Assembly (NCBI RefSeq): GCF_041276405.1
Contig: NZ_JBGGGT010000001.1
Coordinates: 417,501-481,500 of the forward strand
DNA length: 64,000 bases
DNA from: Microvirga sp. TS319
Lineage (GTDB): Bacteria > Pseudomonadota > Alphaproteobacteria > Rhizobiales > Beijerinckiaceae
Direction: 5' to 3'
Shown in pieces: positions 55,933 through 63,895 of the stretch. Numbering within the stretch: the first letter of the stretch is position 1; every line of letters starts with the position of its first letter. Made by a program: the position numbers and the translations under genes. The notes beneath the pieces are model-generated. The model was not told where the DNA came from. It saw only the letters and a program-made list of their open reading frames with translations, and ran no database searches.

Positions 55933-56256
55933 ATGACTTCCCGCCCACTAAAGGACCTCGCGGATATCGTGCGCAGCAAGAACGCCGGCCCCTACCGCAT
56001 TACGTTCGATATCCTGTTCCGGGACAAGGAGCGATATGAAGCCGTTCGCTCCACTGGAGCAATCAGTCCGCAGAGTGTTGCCGTCGCCTATGGGATTGAT
56101 ATCTCCCAGATCTCGTCCTTCTTCGAGATCGAGATGGCCAATGCGATGAAGATCACTATCATTCGACCGCGAGCGCAAGGATCGGCAGGTGACGGAGACA
56201 TGTATGGCTGCCAGCATCATGTGCCGTTGATGAACCTCCAGGTACCTGTCTCGTAA
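55933..56256 (+). CDS. DUF4387-family protein
   Basis: A 107-residue protein of the DUF4387 family, repeatedly found directly after AtuA-like genes. The conserved features are LADIVRSKNAGPYRITFDIL at the start and GDGDMYGCQHHVPL near the end, whose His/Cys cluster could bind a metal. It begins one base after the AtuA stop, so the two are translationally coupled and probably form a complex. No biochemical function is established for this family. Confidence 0.87.
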   Translation: MTSRPLKDLADIVRSKNAGPYRITFDILFRDKERYEAVRSTGAISPQSVAVAYGIDISQISSFFEIEMANAMKITIIRPRAQGSAGDGDMYGCQHHVPLMNLQVPVS

Positions 56257-56288
56257 ATCCTTGAGGACCAATGCAGAGGAAAGAGCGG

Positions 56289-57362
56289 ATGTCGGACGGC
56301 TTCATCAGGGTAGAGCACCTCACCAAGCGATACGGTGATTTGGTCGTGCTGAACAATGTCTCGATCGAGATTGCCAAAGGCGAGTTTGTTGCATTGCTCG
56401 GCCCGAGCGGATGCGGGAAGACAACCCTTTTGCGTTCCATCGCCGGGTTCATCGACATCGAGGAGGGGGACGTGTCCATCGACGGGCGTTCGATGAAGGG
56501 ACTTCCGCCGAACCGACGCCCCGTGAACACGGTCTTTCAGAACTATGCATTGTTCCCCCATCTGACAGTTGCCCAGAACGTCGCCTTCGGTCCGCGCCGG
56601 GCAGGCATCGACCGCAAAGCAGTCGCGGGAATCGTAGACGAAGCCCTCGCGACGGTTGGAATGGTCAGCTATGCTGATCGCTTCCCATCTCAATTGTCGG
56701 GAGGGCAACAGCAGCGTGTCGCACTGGCACGGGCGATTGCCAACAAGCCGAAGGTCCTTCTGTTGGACGAACCGCTCGGCGCCCTCGATCTGAAGTTGCG
56801 TAAACAGATGCAGATTGAGCTGAAGGCGCTTCAGCAGAAGCTCGGCATGACATTCATATTCGTAACCCATGACCAGGAAGAGGCCCTGGTCATGGCGGAC
56901 CGTGTTGCCGTGATGAATTCCGGGCGCATTGCCCAGATCGGTCGCGGTCGGGATATCTATCACGCGCCGTCCGAGCGGTACGTGGCTGACTTTATCGGCG
57001 ATGCCAACCTGATCACCTGTAAGGTCTCGGGCGCGCGGACCCTTGTCAGTACAGTGGGCATGCTGGAATTCGACGTATCCCACTCGGCTCCCATCGGGGC
57101 CGACGTCACTTACCTGCTGAGGCCGGAGGCCATTGGGCTGGTCCACGGCTCAACCTCAGCCACAGATGGGCTGGCCGTCGTTCGCGCCAAGATTCGAGAT
57201 GTTGTCTTCGTGGGCAATGCGACGCGGATCTATGCCGAGGCTGAAGGCGGTCAGGTCTTCGTTGCCCAGCAGCCGGCGCTCGTCGGAGGTCCCGAGTACA
57301 GCCGCGGAGAGGCGGTTACCCTGTCTTGGCGCCGTGACAGTGGCCGGGTCCTGACCCGATGA
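56289..57362 (+). CDS. ABC transporter ATP-binding protein (PotA-like)
   Basis: Cytoplasmic ATPase of a spermidine/putrescine/iron-type importer, about 357 residues. Walker A LGPSGCGKTTLL, Q-loop NTVFQNYALFPHL, signature QLSGGQQQRVALARAI, Walker B VLLLDEPLGALDLKLR and H-loop FVTHDQEEAL are all intact. A C-terminal TOBE-type regulatory domain begins near residue 240. Two ATGs are possible (56271 and 56289); 56289 gives the family start MSDGFIRVEHLTKRYG with GAGGAAAG upstream. It works with the two permeases downstream and the divergent binding protein. Confidence 0.93.
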   Translation: MSDGFIRVEHLTKRYGDLVVLNNVSIEIAKGEFVALLGPSGCGKTTLLRSIAGFIDIEEGDVSIDGRSMKGLPPNRRPVNTVFQNYALFPHLTVAQNVAFGPRRAGIDRKAVAGIVDEALATVGMVSYADRFPSQLSGGQQQRVALARAIANKPKVLLLDEPLGALDLKLRKQMQIELKALQQKLGMTFIFVTHDQEEALVMADRVAVMNSGRIAQIGRGRDIYHAPSERYVADFIGDANLITCKVSGARTLVSTVGMLEFDVSHSAPIGADVTYLLRPEAIGLVHGSTSATDGLAVVRAKIRDVVFVGNATRIYAEAEGGQVFVAQQPALVGGPEYSRGEAVTLSWRRDSGRVLTR

Positions 57363-57450
57363 GAGCCAACATGATGAGCATGCAGCCGAAGGCAAGGATC
57401 TCCTCCGGACTCCTCATCGTGAAGAGTCCACGACGAGCAGAGGAGCGGCC

Positions 57451-58305
57451 ATGAGGATAAAGAACTTCTGGGCAGCCATCCTGCTTGGCGTACCTGTCGC
57501 CTTCATGGCGGCCTTCTTCATCGTCCCGTTTCTGGTCGTCGTTGTGGCCAGCTTTCAGGACAAGGAGGGAGCCTGGACCCTCTCGAACTACGGTCGCATC
57601 TTCGCCGATGCCTATTATCCGAGCGTACTCTACACGACCTTCAAGCTGTCGCTGCTCTCGACTGCCGCTTCATTCCTTATCGGCTATCCGATTGCCTACT
57701 ATATCGTAAACGTCGTGCGCAGCCGGATGGGTCGCCGTATCTGCTACATTCTCGTAATCATGCCGCTCTTCACGAGCAACATCGTGCGCTCGTTTGGCTG
57801 GATCATCCTGTTGGGCCGACAGGGTCTCGTGAATTCCACCCTGGTGGCGCTTGGACTCACAGATCGCCCAATTCCGCTTCTCTTCACTGAGTTGAGCATC
57901 GTTATCGGACTAACCTACATCCTCGTTCCATTCATGGTCCTGACCGTGGCGAGCGTTTTGCAAACCATCGACAGATCACTGGTTGAGGCGGCCCTCGACC
58001 TTGGGACCAGCCGAATTGGGACTTTCCTGAGGGTGACCTTCCCGCTCAGCCTGCCCGGTGTGGTTGCAGGATCGCTCATTGTATTCACCCTCGCGGTCAG
58101 TGCGTATGTAGTGCCGAGCATCATGAGCGGCGGCCGGACGGTTGTCATGGCGATGTCGATTTTTGAGCAGTACGGTGCCCTCTTCGACTTCAACTTCGGT
58201 GCCGCCCTCGCAGTCGGACTTCTGGTTGTCACGCTCATTCTGATCGCACTTTACCTATTCTTCATTGAACGACAGTCCGTAACCAGAAAGGCAGTTAAGT
58301 CATGA
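57451..58305 (+). CDS. ABC transporter permease (PotB-like)
   Basis: Inner-membrane permease of 284 residues with about six helices. The coupling EAA loop is LVEAALDLGTSRIGTFLRVT near residue 175. GAGGAG lies six bases before the ATG. Its stop overlaps the ATG of the second permease by four bases (ATGA), so the two are co-translated as a heterodimer. Confidence 0.92.
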   Translation: MRIKNFWAAILLGVPVAFMAAFFIVPFLVVVVASFQDKEGAWTLSNYGRIFADAYYPSVLYTTFKLSLLSTAASFLIGYPIAYYIVNVVRSRMGRRICYILVIMPLFTSNIVRSFGWIILLGRQGLVNSTLVALGLTDRPIPLLFTELSIVIGLTYILVPFMVLTVASVLQTIDRSLVEAALDLGTSRIGTFLRVTFPLSLPGVVAGSLIVFTLAVSAYVVPSIMSGGRTVVMAMSIFEQYGALFDFNFGAALAVGLLVVTLILIALYLFFIERQSVTRKAVKS

Positions 58306-59111
58306 CAACCTTTCCGGAGCGCATCGGTCGCTTTTTCCTCACCGCAATTGTCTGGGCCGGGTTCGTATTCCTGACGCTGCCACTCATCATCATCGTGGCG
58401 GTCTCGTTCACCGAGACCGAGTATCTGAGCTTCCCGCCCGTCGGGTTCACTTTGCGCTGGTACCACCAATTCCTCGCCGACACCTCGTATCTGGAGTCCA
58501 TCGGCGTGAGCGCTTCCATCGCCATTGCTTCGACCGTTATCGCGACCCTCATAGGAGTCCCGGTAGCTTTGGTCATCGCGCGGAGCACCCTGCCCGGAAG
58601 GAGACTGGTGAGCACCATGTTCCTTTCTCCCCTGATCCTGCCGACCATCGTCATCGGGGCGGCTCTTCTGCAATACGCTAGCGCTCTTGGCTTCGCGCGG
58701 AGCTATCTCGCATTGCTCACCGGGCACGTGGTGATCATCGTACCCTACATCCTGAGGACCGTTCTCGCGTCCTTGGAGCGGTTCGACCAGTCACTGGAGG
58801 AGGCGGGTCAGGATCTCGGCGCCAATGGCGTCACTACCTTCTTCCTGGTGACACTCCCGATCATCAAGCCTGGAATTGTCGCTGGCACACTCTTCGCCCT
58901 GATCATCTCCTGGATCAACGTAGAGCTCAGCATCTTCAACTCGACCGCGAGCCTCATGCCGCTCCCGGTCAAGCTGTTCAACTACGTCCAGTATGCCGTC
59001 GATCCGATGATGGCCGCCATTTCGGCCGCAACCATCTACGTCGCGATCGTGGCTGTGGTCGTTCTCGACATCTTTGTCGGCATCGACCGGGTAGCGGCCA
59101 CCCAGAAATAG
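58302..59111 (+). CDS. ABC transporter permease (PotC-like)
   Basis: Second permease, 269 residues and about six helices. The EAA loop is SLEEAGQDLGANGVTTFFLV near residue 165. It completes an importer of the PotABCD layout with the ATPase at 56289 and the binding protein at 52327. A perfect hairpin sits between it and the downstream CoA-transferase gene. Confidence 0.92.
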   Translation: MTTFPERIGRFFLTAIVWAGFVFLTLPLIIIVAVSFTETEYLSFPPVGFTLRWYHQFLADTSYLESIGVSASIAIASTVIATLIGVPVALVIARSTLPGRRLVSTMFLSPLILPTIVIGAALLQYASALGFARSYLALLTGHVVIIVPYILRTVLASLERFDQSLEEAGQDLGANGVTTFFLVTLPIIKPGIVAGTLFALIISWINVELSIFNSTASLMPLPVKLFNYVQYAVDPMMAAISAATIYVAIVAVVVLDIFVGIDRVAATQK

Positions 59112-59130
59112 CCGAGATTCTCTCCGTCCG

Positions 59131-59155
59131 GGTGCGGGATGATAATTCCCGCACC
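59131..59155 (+). terminator. Intra-operon hairpin between transporter and enzyme genes
   Basis: GGTGCGGGA, loop TGATAAT, TCCCGCACC: a perfect 9-bp stem without a T tract, between the second permease stop and the CoA-transferase start. It may cause partial termination or define an mRNA processing site that sets different levels for transport and enzymes. Confidence 0.55.
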
Positions 59156-59173
59156 GCATCCAGCAGGCCAATC

Positions 59174-60394
59174 ATGATAGCGAATACAATCCCGGAACCT
59201 GCTCCTGAAGGGGCACTTGCCGATCTGAAGGTGCTCGAGCTTGGCTCGATGCTGGCGGGTCCTTTCGTCGGCTCTATGTTGGCCGACTTTGGCGCCCGTG
59301 TCGTCAAGGTCGAGAAGCCCGGCAAACCCGATGCCCTCCGTGAATGGCCTCCTCACAAGGACGGCGTCGCTCTCTGGTGGAAGACGATGGCACGCAACAA
59401 GCATGTCATCACGCTCGACATCTCGCGGCCCGAGGCTCGTGACCTGACCTTGAAGCTGATCGGTGAGAGCGACATCGTCGTTGAGAATTTCCGCCCCGGG
59501 ACGCTCGAGCGTTGGGGGCTATCACCGGACGAGCTGCGCGAGCGTTTCCCTCGCATTGTGTGGGTGCGGGTGAGCGGCTGGGGACAGACAGGGCCGAACA
59601 AGAGTCAAGGTGGCTATGCGACGATCGCTGAAGCCTTCTCCGGACTTGCCTCGTTTACAGGGCATCCGGACAAAGGGCCGATGGTGTCGGCATTCCCGAT
59701 GGGCGACTACATGGCCGGCGTCTTCGGCGCATTCGGCGCTCTTGCCGCCATCCACCGCCGTGTGCGTACGGGTGTCGGACAGATCGTCGACGTTGCACTC
59801 TACGAGCCGCTTCTGCGGATCATCGAGTCGGTCGTCGTGCGATATGACCAGTCAGGCCAGAAGAAACCGCTGCTCGGAAACCAGATGGAGGAAGACGTTC
59901 CGCGGAACGTCTACCCGACGGCCGACGGCGGAAGCATTGCAGTAAGTTGTGGATCGCAACGCATCTACGAAGGTCTTGTCGACGCTATGGGGAGGTCCGA
60001 CCTCAAGACCGATCCGCGCTTTGGAACCATGGCGGACCGGGTTGCCAACCGCGATGCGATCGACGCCGAGGTTGCCGCGTGGCTCGCCACGCAGAAGACT
60101 GGCGAGGCATTGGAGAAGCTTCTGAAGCACAAGGTCGTTGCCGGACGCATCAACGACATCGCGGACGTCCTGGAGGATGCACATATCGCGGCGCGGGAGG
60201 CCATCCGCACCGTCGTGGACGAGCACCTCGGCCCGATCCGCATGCCATCCCCAGTACCGAAGCTTAGCGACACGCCTGGATCCATTCGTTGGACCGGCCG
60301 CGACCCAGGTGCGGCGAACGAAGAGGTGTTCGGGAACTGGCTCGGCCTGTCCCGGGATGAGATCGATGCGCTGCGGCGCGCCAACGTTATCTGA
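59174..60394 (+). CDS. CaiB/BaiF (class III) CoA-transferase
   Basis: A 406-residue enzyme that moves CoA between carboxylic acids. Family motifs are LKVLELGSMLAGPFVGSMLA at the start, [32 protein letters not shown] near residue 105 and the catalytic Asp in AFPMGDYMAGVFGA near 175. The ATG at 59174 is chosen because the upstream extension to 59132 lies in the hairpin region. In this cluster it probably activates the imported acid to a CoA ester for the thiolase-fold/DUF35 pair. Confidence 0.92.
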   Translation: MIANTIPEPAPEGALADLKVLELGSMLAGPFVGSMLADFGARVVKVEKPGKPDALREWPPHKDGVALWWKTMARNKHVITLDISRPEARDLTLKLIGESDIVVENFRPGTLERWGLSPDELRERFPRIVWVRVSGWGQTGPNKSQGGYATIAEAFSGLASFTGHPDKGPMVSAFPMGDYMAGVFGAFGALAAIHRRVRTGVGQIVDVALYEPLLRIIESVVVRYDQSGQKKPLLGNQMEEDVPRNVYPTADGGSIAVSCGSQRIYEGLVDAMGRSDLKTDPRFGTMADRVANRDAIDAEVAAWLATQKTGEALEKLLKHKVVAGRINDIADVLEDAHIAAREAIRTVVDEHLGPIRMPSPVPKLSDTPGSIRWTGRDPGAANEEVFGNWLGLSRDEIDALRRANVI

Positions 60395-60401
60395 GGCTGA
60401 T

Positions 60402-61553
60402 ATGAAGACCAGCACGATCGGAATTACAGGGTACGGCCAGACGGCCTACGAGAAACGGACGACCCGGACGTTGTTCTCGTTCTTGTCAGAGGCCGGGAAG
60501 AACGCGCTCGACTCCGCCGGGCTTACCTTCAAGGACGTCGATGGCCTCGCTATCTCCTCCTTTGAGTTGCACCCCGACAATGCGGTGACGGCAGCCGAGC
60601 AACTCGGCTTGTCCGTGTCGTGGGCCTATCTCGGGACAGCGGGCAGCGCCGGTCCGGTAGCCGGCGTGATCAATGCCATGCACGCCATCGAGACTGGCCA
60701 GGCGACGACCGTGTTGTGCATCGCGGGTGACAACTATGACGTCGGGGGTCACTTCAAGCTCATGGACAACTTCAGCCGTGGTCTCCGGAACTATGGCACG
60801 CCCCTGGGATTTGGCGGCGCGAATGGCCTGTTCGGGATCATCCAGCGCAAGCACATGGAAACCTACGGCACCCGCCGAGAGGACCTCGGGCGCATCTCGG
60901 TCGACCAGCGGCGGAGTGCACAGCGCAACGAGCATGCTCTCCTACGTGGGCCGTTGACGATCGAGGATTACCTGAATGCCCGCATCATTGCGGATCCTAT
61001 CCGTCTCTATGACTGCGTGCTTCCCTGTGCCGGGGCGGAGGCAGTCGTGGTGACGACCCTGGATCGTGCCCAGCCGGGCAAGGGCGTGCGGATCCTTTCG
61101 GGATTCGAGAGGCACAATCACCCCCCAATGGAGATTGCTCCGCTGCGGGGTGGGTGGGAGACATTCGCCGGCAAGCTCTTCGCGAAGGCCGGGTACGGTC
61201 CGGAAGACATGGATTTTGTCCAGGCCTATGACGACTACCCGATCATGGTTGCCATTCAGCTCGAGGATCTCGGGTTCTGCAGGAAGGGCGAGGTGAGCGA
61301 GTTCCTGGCTCGAAACACCTTCGCTTGGGACGGAACGCTGCCGCTCAACACGGGTGGCGGACAGCTCTCGTGCGGTCAGGCCGGCATCGCCGGTGGGCTC
61401 CTAAGCGTCACAGAGGCCGTGCGCCAGTTGCGTGGCGAAGGTGGCGACAGGCAGGTCGCCAATGCGCGGCGTGGCGTCGTCGCAGGATACGGCATGGTAG
61501 GCTACGGCCACGGTCTTTCCGCAAGCAGCATCATCCTTGAGGCAGTGCAATGA
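60402..61553 (+). CDS. Thiolase-fold (SCP2/lipid-transfer-like) protein without the thiolase cysteine
   Basis: A 383-residue member of the thiolase superfamily (IGITGYGQTAYEKRTTRTLF opening, VDGLAISSFEL, LPLNTGGGQLSCGQAG near the C-terminus). The nucleophilic Cys position of true thiolases reads TAGSAGPVAG, so no Cys is there, and the usual GHP is SCGQAG. This resembles the Ltp-type proteins that, with a DUF35 partner, cleave steroid side-chain CoA esters by retro-aldol reaction. Such a lyase activity is therefore inferred. It begins seven bases after the CoA-transferase stop. Its own stop overlaps the DUF35 gene start. Confidence 0.87.
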   Translation: MKTSTIGITGYGQTAYEKRTTRTLFSFLSEAGKNALDSAGLTFKDVDGLAISSFELHPDNAVTAAEQLGLSVSWAYLGTAGSAGPVAGVINAMHAIETGQATTVLCIAGDNYDVGGHFKLMDNFSRGLRNYGTPLGFGGANGLFGIIQRKHMETYGTRREDLGRISVDQRRSAQRNEHALLRGPLTIEDYLNARIIADPIRLYDCVLPCAGAEAVVVTTLDRAQPGKGVRILSGFERHNHPPMEIAPLRGGWETFAGKLFAKAGYGPEDMDFVQAYDDYPIMVAIQLEDLGFCRKGEVSEFLARNTFAWDGTLPLNTGGGQLSCGQAGIAGGLLSVTEAVRQLRGEGGDRQVANARRGVVAGYGMVGYGHGLSASSIILEAVQ

Positions 61554-61963
61554 GTGAAACCCTAGATTATCCGCGTCCCGTTGAGGACGAGGACAACCGT
61601 CCGCTCCTGGAGGCTTGGCGTGAGGGCAAGCTGATGCTCCAGCAGAGCGTGTCCGGCGGCCGTTCGTTCTTCTATCCGCGGTCTATTTGCCCCTATACCG
61701 GATCGACCGACCTCGTCTGGAGGGAAGCATCGGGACGTGGCCGTATCGTATCGTTCTCGATCGTCATGCGCCCCAATCATCCATCCTTCAACAATGAAGT
61801 ACCCATCGTCCTGGCCGAAATTGGGCTTGAGGAAGGCGCCAGTCTGTTGGCCCGCATCATTACGAGTGACGCAGGCTCGGTAGAGAGTGGCGCCGCCGTC
61901 GAGCTCATGCCGATGCCCGAGGCTGCACGATACCCGCTGCCGACATTTCGATTGGCAGCCTAA
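61550..61963 (+). CDS. DUF35 OB-fold acyl-CoA-associated protein
   Basis: A 137-residue DUF35 protein, which partners thiolase-fold proteins and contacts the acyl-CoA. The N-terminal helix (RPLLEAWREGKLMLQQ) and the OB-fold segment (GRGRIVSFSIVMRPNHPSF) are clear. The rubredoxin-like zinc ribbon normally has four Cys in two CxxC pairs. It is nearly lost here: only the single Cys of RSICPYTGSTDL remains. It overlaps the thiolase gene by four bases (ATGA), so the two are made together and are likely to form a complex. Confidence 0.9.
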   Translation: MSETLDYPRPVEDEDNRPLLEAWREGKLMLQQSVSGGRSFFYPRSICPYTGSTDLVWREASGRGRIVSFSIVMRPNHPSFNNEVPIVLAEIGLEEGASLLARIITSDAGSVESGAAVELMPMPEAARYPLPTFRLAA

Positions 61964-61993
61964 GCACTCTTCAGATCCTTCGAGAGCCAAGCC

Positions 61994-62938
61994 ATGCGCC
62001 ATTTCACCAACAGCGAGATCATCGCGAATCTTGACTGGCAGCCGCTGGTCGACGCTCTCCGGGAGGGATTTCGCCGCGGGGCCCATAGTCCTCCGCGGCC
62101 TCACTACACCGTCTCGGTGCCGGACGCCCGCGACGCGACCTTGCTGCTGATGCCCGCATGGAGTGAAGGTCGCTATATTGGCCTCAAAACAGCAACGGTC
62201 TTCCCGGACAATGCGCGCGTCGGCCTTCCGGCCGTCACATCCTACTACATGCTCATGAGCGCCAAGGACGGGCAGTTGATCGCGACCCTTGACGGAAGCG
62301 AACTGACGGCCCGGCGGACCGCGGCCGCTTCCGCCTTGGCCTCCAGTTATCTCTCAAGGCCAGATTCATCCCGACTCCTCATTGTGGGTACCGGCAAGCT
62401 CAGCCCAAATCTTGCTGCGGCTCACGCCGCCGTGAGGCCAATCGAGGAAATTGCCGTATGGGGACGCGACCGGAGCAAGGCGGAGGCGGTCGTCGCTCAA
62501 CTGGCCGAGCAGGGAATCAAAGCGGACGTCGCGAACGATCTCGAGCAGGAGGTGCGCAGGGCGGATATCGTTTCATGCGGTACTCTCTCAATGGAACCGC
62601 TCATTCGCGGCGCCTGGTTGGTGCCGGGTACTCACCTCGATCTTGTCGGGGCATTCACGCCGACGATGCGAGAGGCAGACGATGATGCGCTCCGTCGGGC
62701 GCGTGTCTTCCTGGACACGCGGGCGGGTGCCATGCTCGAAGCAGGGGAGATCGTTCAGGCCTTGGCTAGCGGAGCCCTGCGAAGGGAGAATATTCGAGGC
62801 GACCTCTTCGACCTGACGCGAGGCGATGTCCAAGGGCGATCAGGAAAGGACGAGATCACGCTTTTCAAGTCTGTCGGATGCTCGCTGGAGGATCTTGTCG
62901 CGGCCGAACTGTGCTTTGTCCGCAGTGCCGGACGCTGA
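61994..62938 (+). CDS. Ornithine cyclodeaminase/mu-crystallin-family NAD(P)-binding protein
   Basis: A 314-residue protein of the OCD/mu-crystallin superfamily, which includes ornithine cyclodeaminase, alanine and ketimine dehydrogenases. Substrate-binding blocks are IGLKTATVFPDNARVGLPAV near residue 60 and DGSELTARRTAAASALAS near 97. The Rossmann loop is LLIVGTGKLSPNLAAAHA near 128 (Lys in place of the usual Ala). The conserved Asp is in THLDLVGAFTP near 217. It begins 30 bases after the DUF35 gene. Its presence hints that the pathway substrate contains an amine or imine, or that a keto product is reductively aminated; this is inference. Confidence 0.88.
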   Translation: MRHFTNSEIIANLDWQPLVDALREGFRRGAHSPPRPHYTVSVPDARDATLLLMPAWSEGRYIGLKTATVFPDNARVGLPAVTSYYMLMSAKDGQLIATLDGSELTARRTAAASALASSYLSRPDSSRLLIVGTGKLSPNLAAAHAAVRPIEEIAVWGRDRSKAEAVVAQLAEQGIKADVANDLEQEVRRADIVSCGTLSMEPLIRGAWLVPGTHLDLVGAFTPTMREADDDALRRARVFLDTRAGAMLEAGEIVQALASGALRRENIRGDLFDLTRGDVQGRSGKDEITLFKSVGCSLEDLVAAELCFVRSAGR

Positions 62939-62944
62939 CGTTCA

Positions 62945-63350
62945 CTTCGGAGACCTCCTTTGCAGCCGCGACGCCTTGAAGAGCTTGCGGCAAAGCATCT
63001 GGATCGGGCCGCTTCGCGTTCCGGTAGGCCAACTTCGGCTCGGTGACGCCGACCGTCAAAGCGCCAAGCATACTCCTCAATCGCGCAGCACACCTGATCC
63101 CACCGACGTTCCGCCATTCCGGCCTCGAACTTTGATGTAGGTCTCATCAATTGGCCACCTGCCGGTGACAGTCCCCTTGCCCGAATTGAACCTCTCCAAC
63201 AGATCGGGGGTATCGGATAATCCATCTGCGGATCGTTGTATGGTCGACTCGGATGCCGCGCTCGGTCATCACCTCCCCAAGATCGCGCGGCTCAGGCTGT
63301 ATGCCATGGATGCGGGGCGGGAGGCCGACCGAAGCCTGCAGAGACACCGC
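62945..63350 (-). mobile_element. IS6-family transposase remnant, frameshifted
   Basis: On the minus strand the DNA-binding region EPRDLGEVMTERGIRVDHTT followed by IRRWIIRYP (around 63205-63290) and the first catalytic block WPIDETYIKVRGRNG (around 63120-63160, in another frame) match IS6-type transposases. Downstream pieces such as AARSRCFAASS and GPIQMLCRKLFK occur in different frames, showing several indels. There is no intact gene. It fills most of the gap 62939-63499. Confidence 0.65.
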
Positions 63351-63499
63351 AGTGAACCTGCCATGGATTGTGGTTTGGACGCGGCCACCTCTAGGACCTA
63401 GGCAATAAGGTCAGGCTTCCGGGGAACGTCAATAAGAGCGTAGCGGTACAACGGCCGCCGCATGAATGGCGTCTGCGACAGGCGGCGAGGAGAACCACG

Positions 63500-63895
63500 A
63501 CGGCCAAGTTCATTCATGTGATGATCAGGGTCGCGGACGAAAACCGGTCGAAGGCCTTTTACGAGAAGGCGTTCGGCTTCAAGGAGGCGGCGCGCTTCCC
63601 GTTCGAAACCTTCACTCTGGTCTATCTCCTCGACGAGGAGAGTGGGACCGAACTGGAGTTGACGATCAATCACGATCGCGAGGAGCCTTATGCCCATGGC
63701 GATGGATACGGCCACATCGCCATGGTTGTTGACGATCTGGAAGCCGAACACAAACGGCATACGGAACTCGGGTACGATCCGACGGCTGTCAAAGAGTTCT
63801 TCCGTGACGGTGCGTTGATGGCGAAGTTCTTCTTCGTGCAGGGTCCCGACGGCTACAAGATCGAGGTTCTGCAAAGGCACGGGCGATACCAGTAG
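63500..63895 (+). CDS. VOC-family glyoxalase-like protein with ACG at the expected start
   Basis: A lactoylglutathione-lyase-like VOC protein of about 131 residues (FIHVMIRVADENRSKAFYEK, then HGDGYGHIAMVV and DGYKIEVLQRHG). Metal ligands of glyoxalase I-type sites are visible: His in FIHVMIR, Glu in ELELT, His in YGHIAM and Glu in KIEVL. Homologues start MAKxIHxMIRV. Here the codon in that position is ACG (63500-63502) with GAGGAGAACC just upstream, so the ancestral ATG seems mutated. Translation may use ACG poorly, or GTG 63515 / ATG 63518, which would remove the first His ligand or leave it at the edge. Possibly a decaying gene. Confidence 0.8.
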   Translation, partial: TAKFIHVMIRVADENRSKAFYEKAFGFKEAARFPFETFTLVYLLDEESGTELELTINHDREEPYAHGDGYGHIAMVVDDLEAEHKRHTELGYDPTAVKEFFRDGALMAKFFFVQGPDGYKIEVLQRHGRYQ

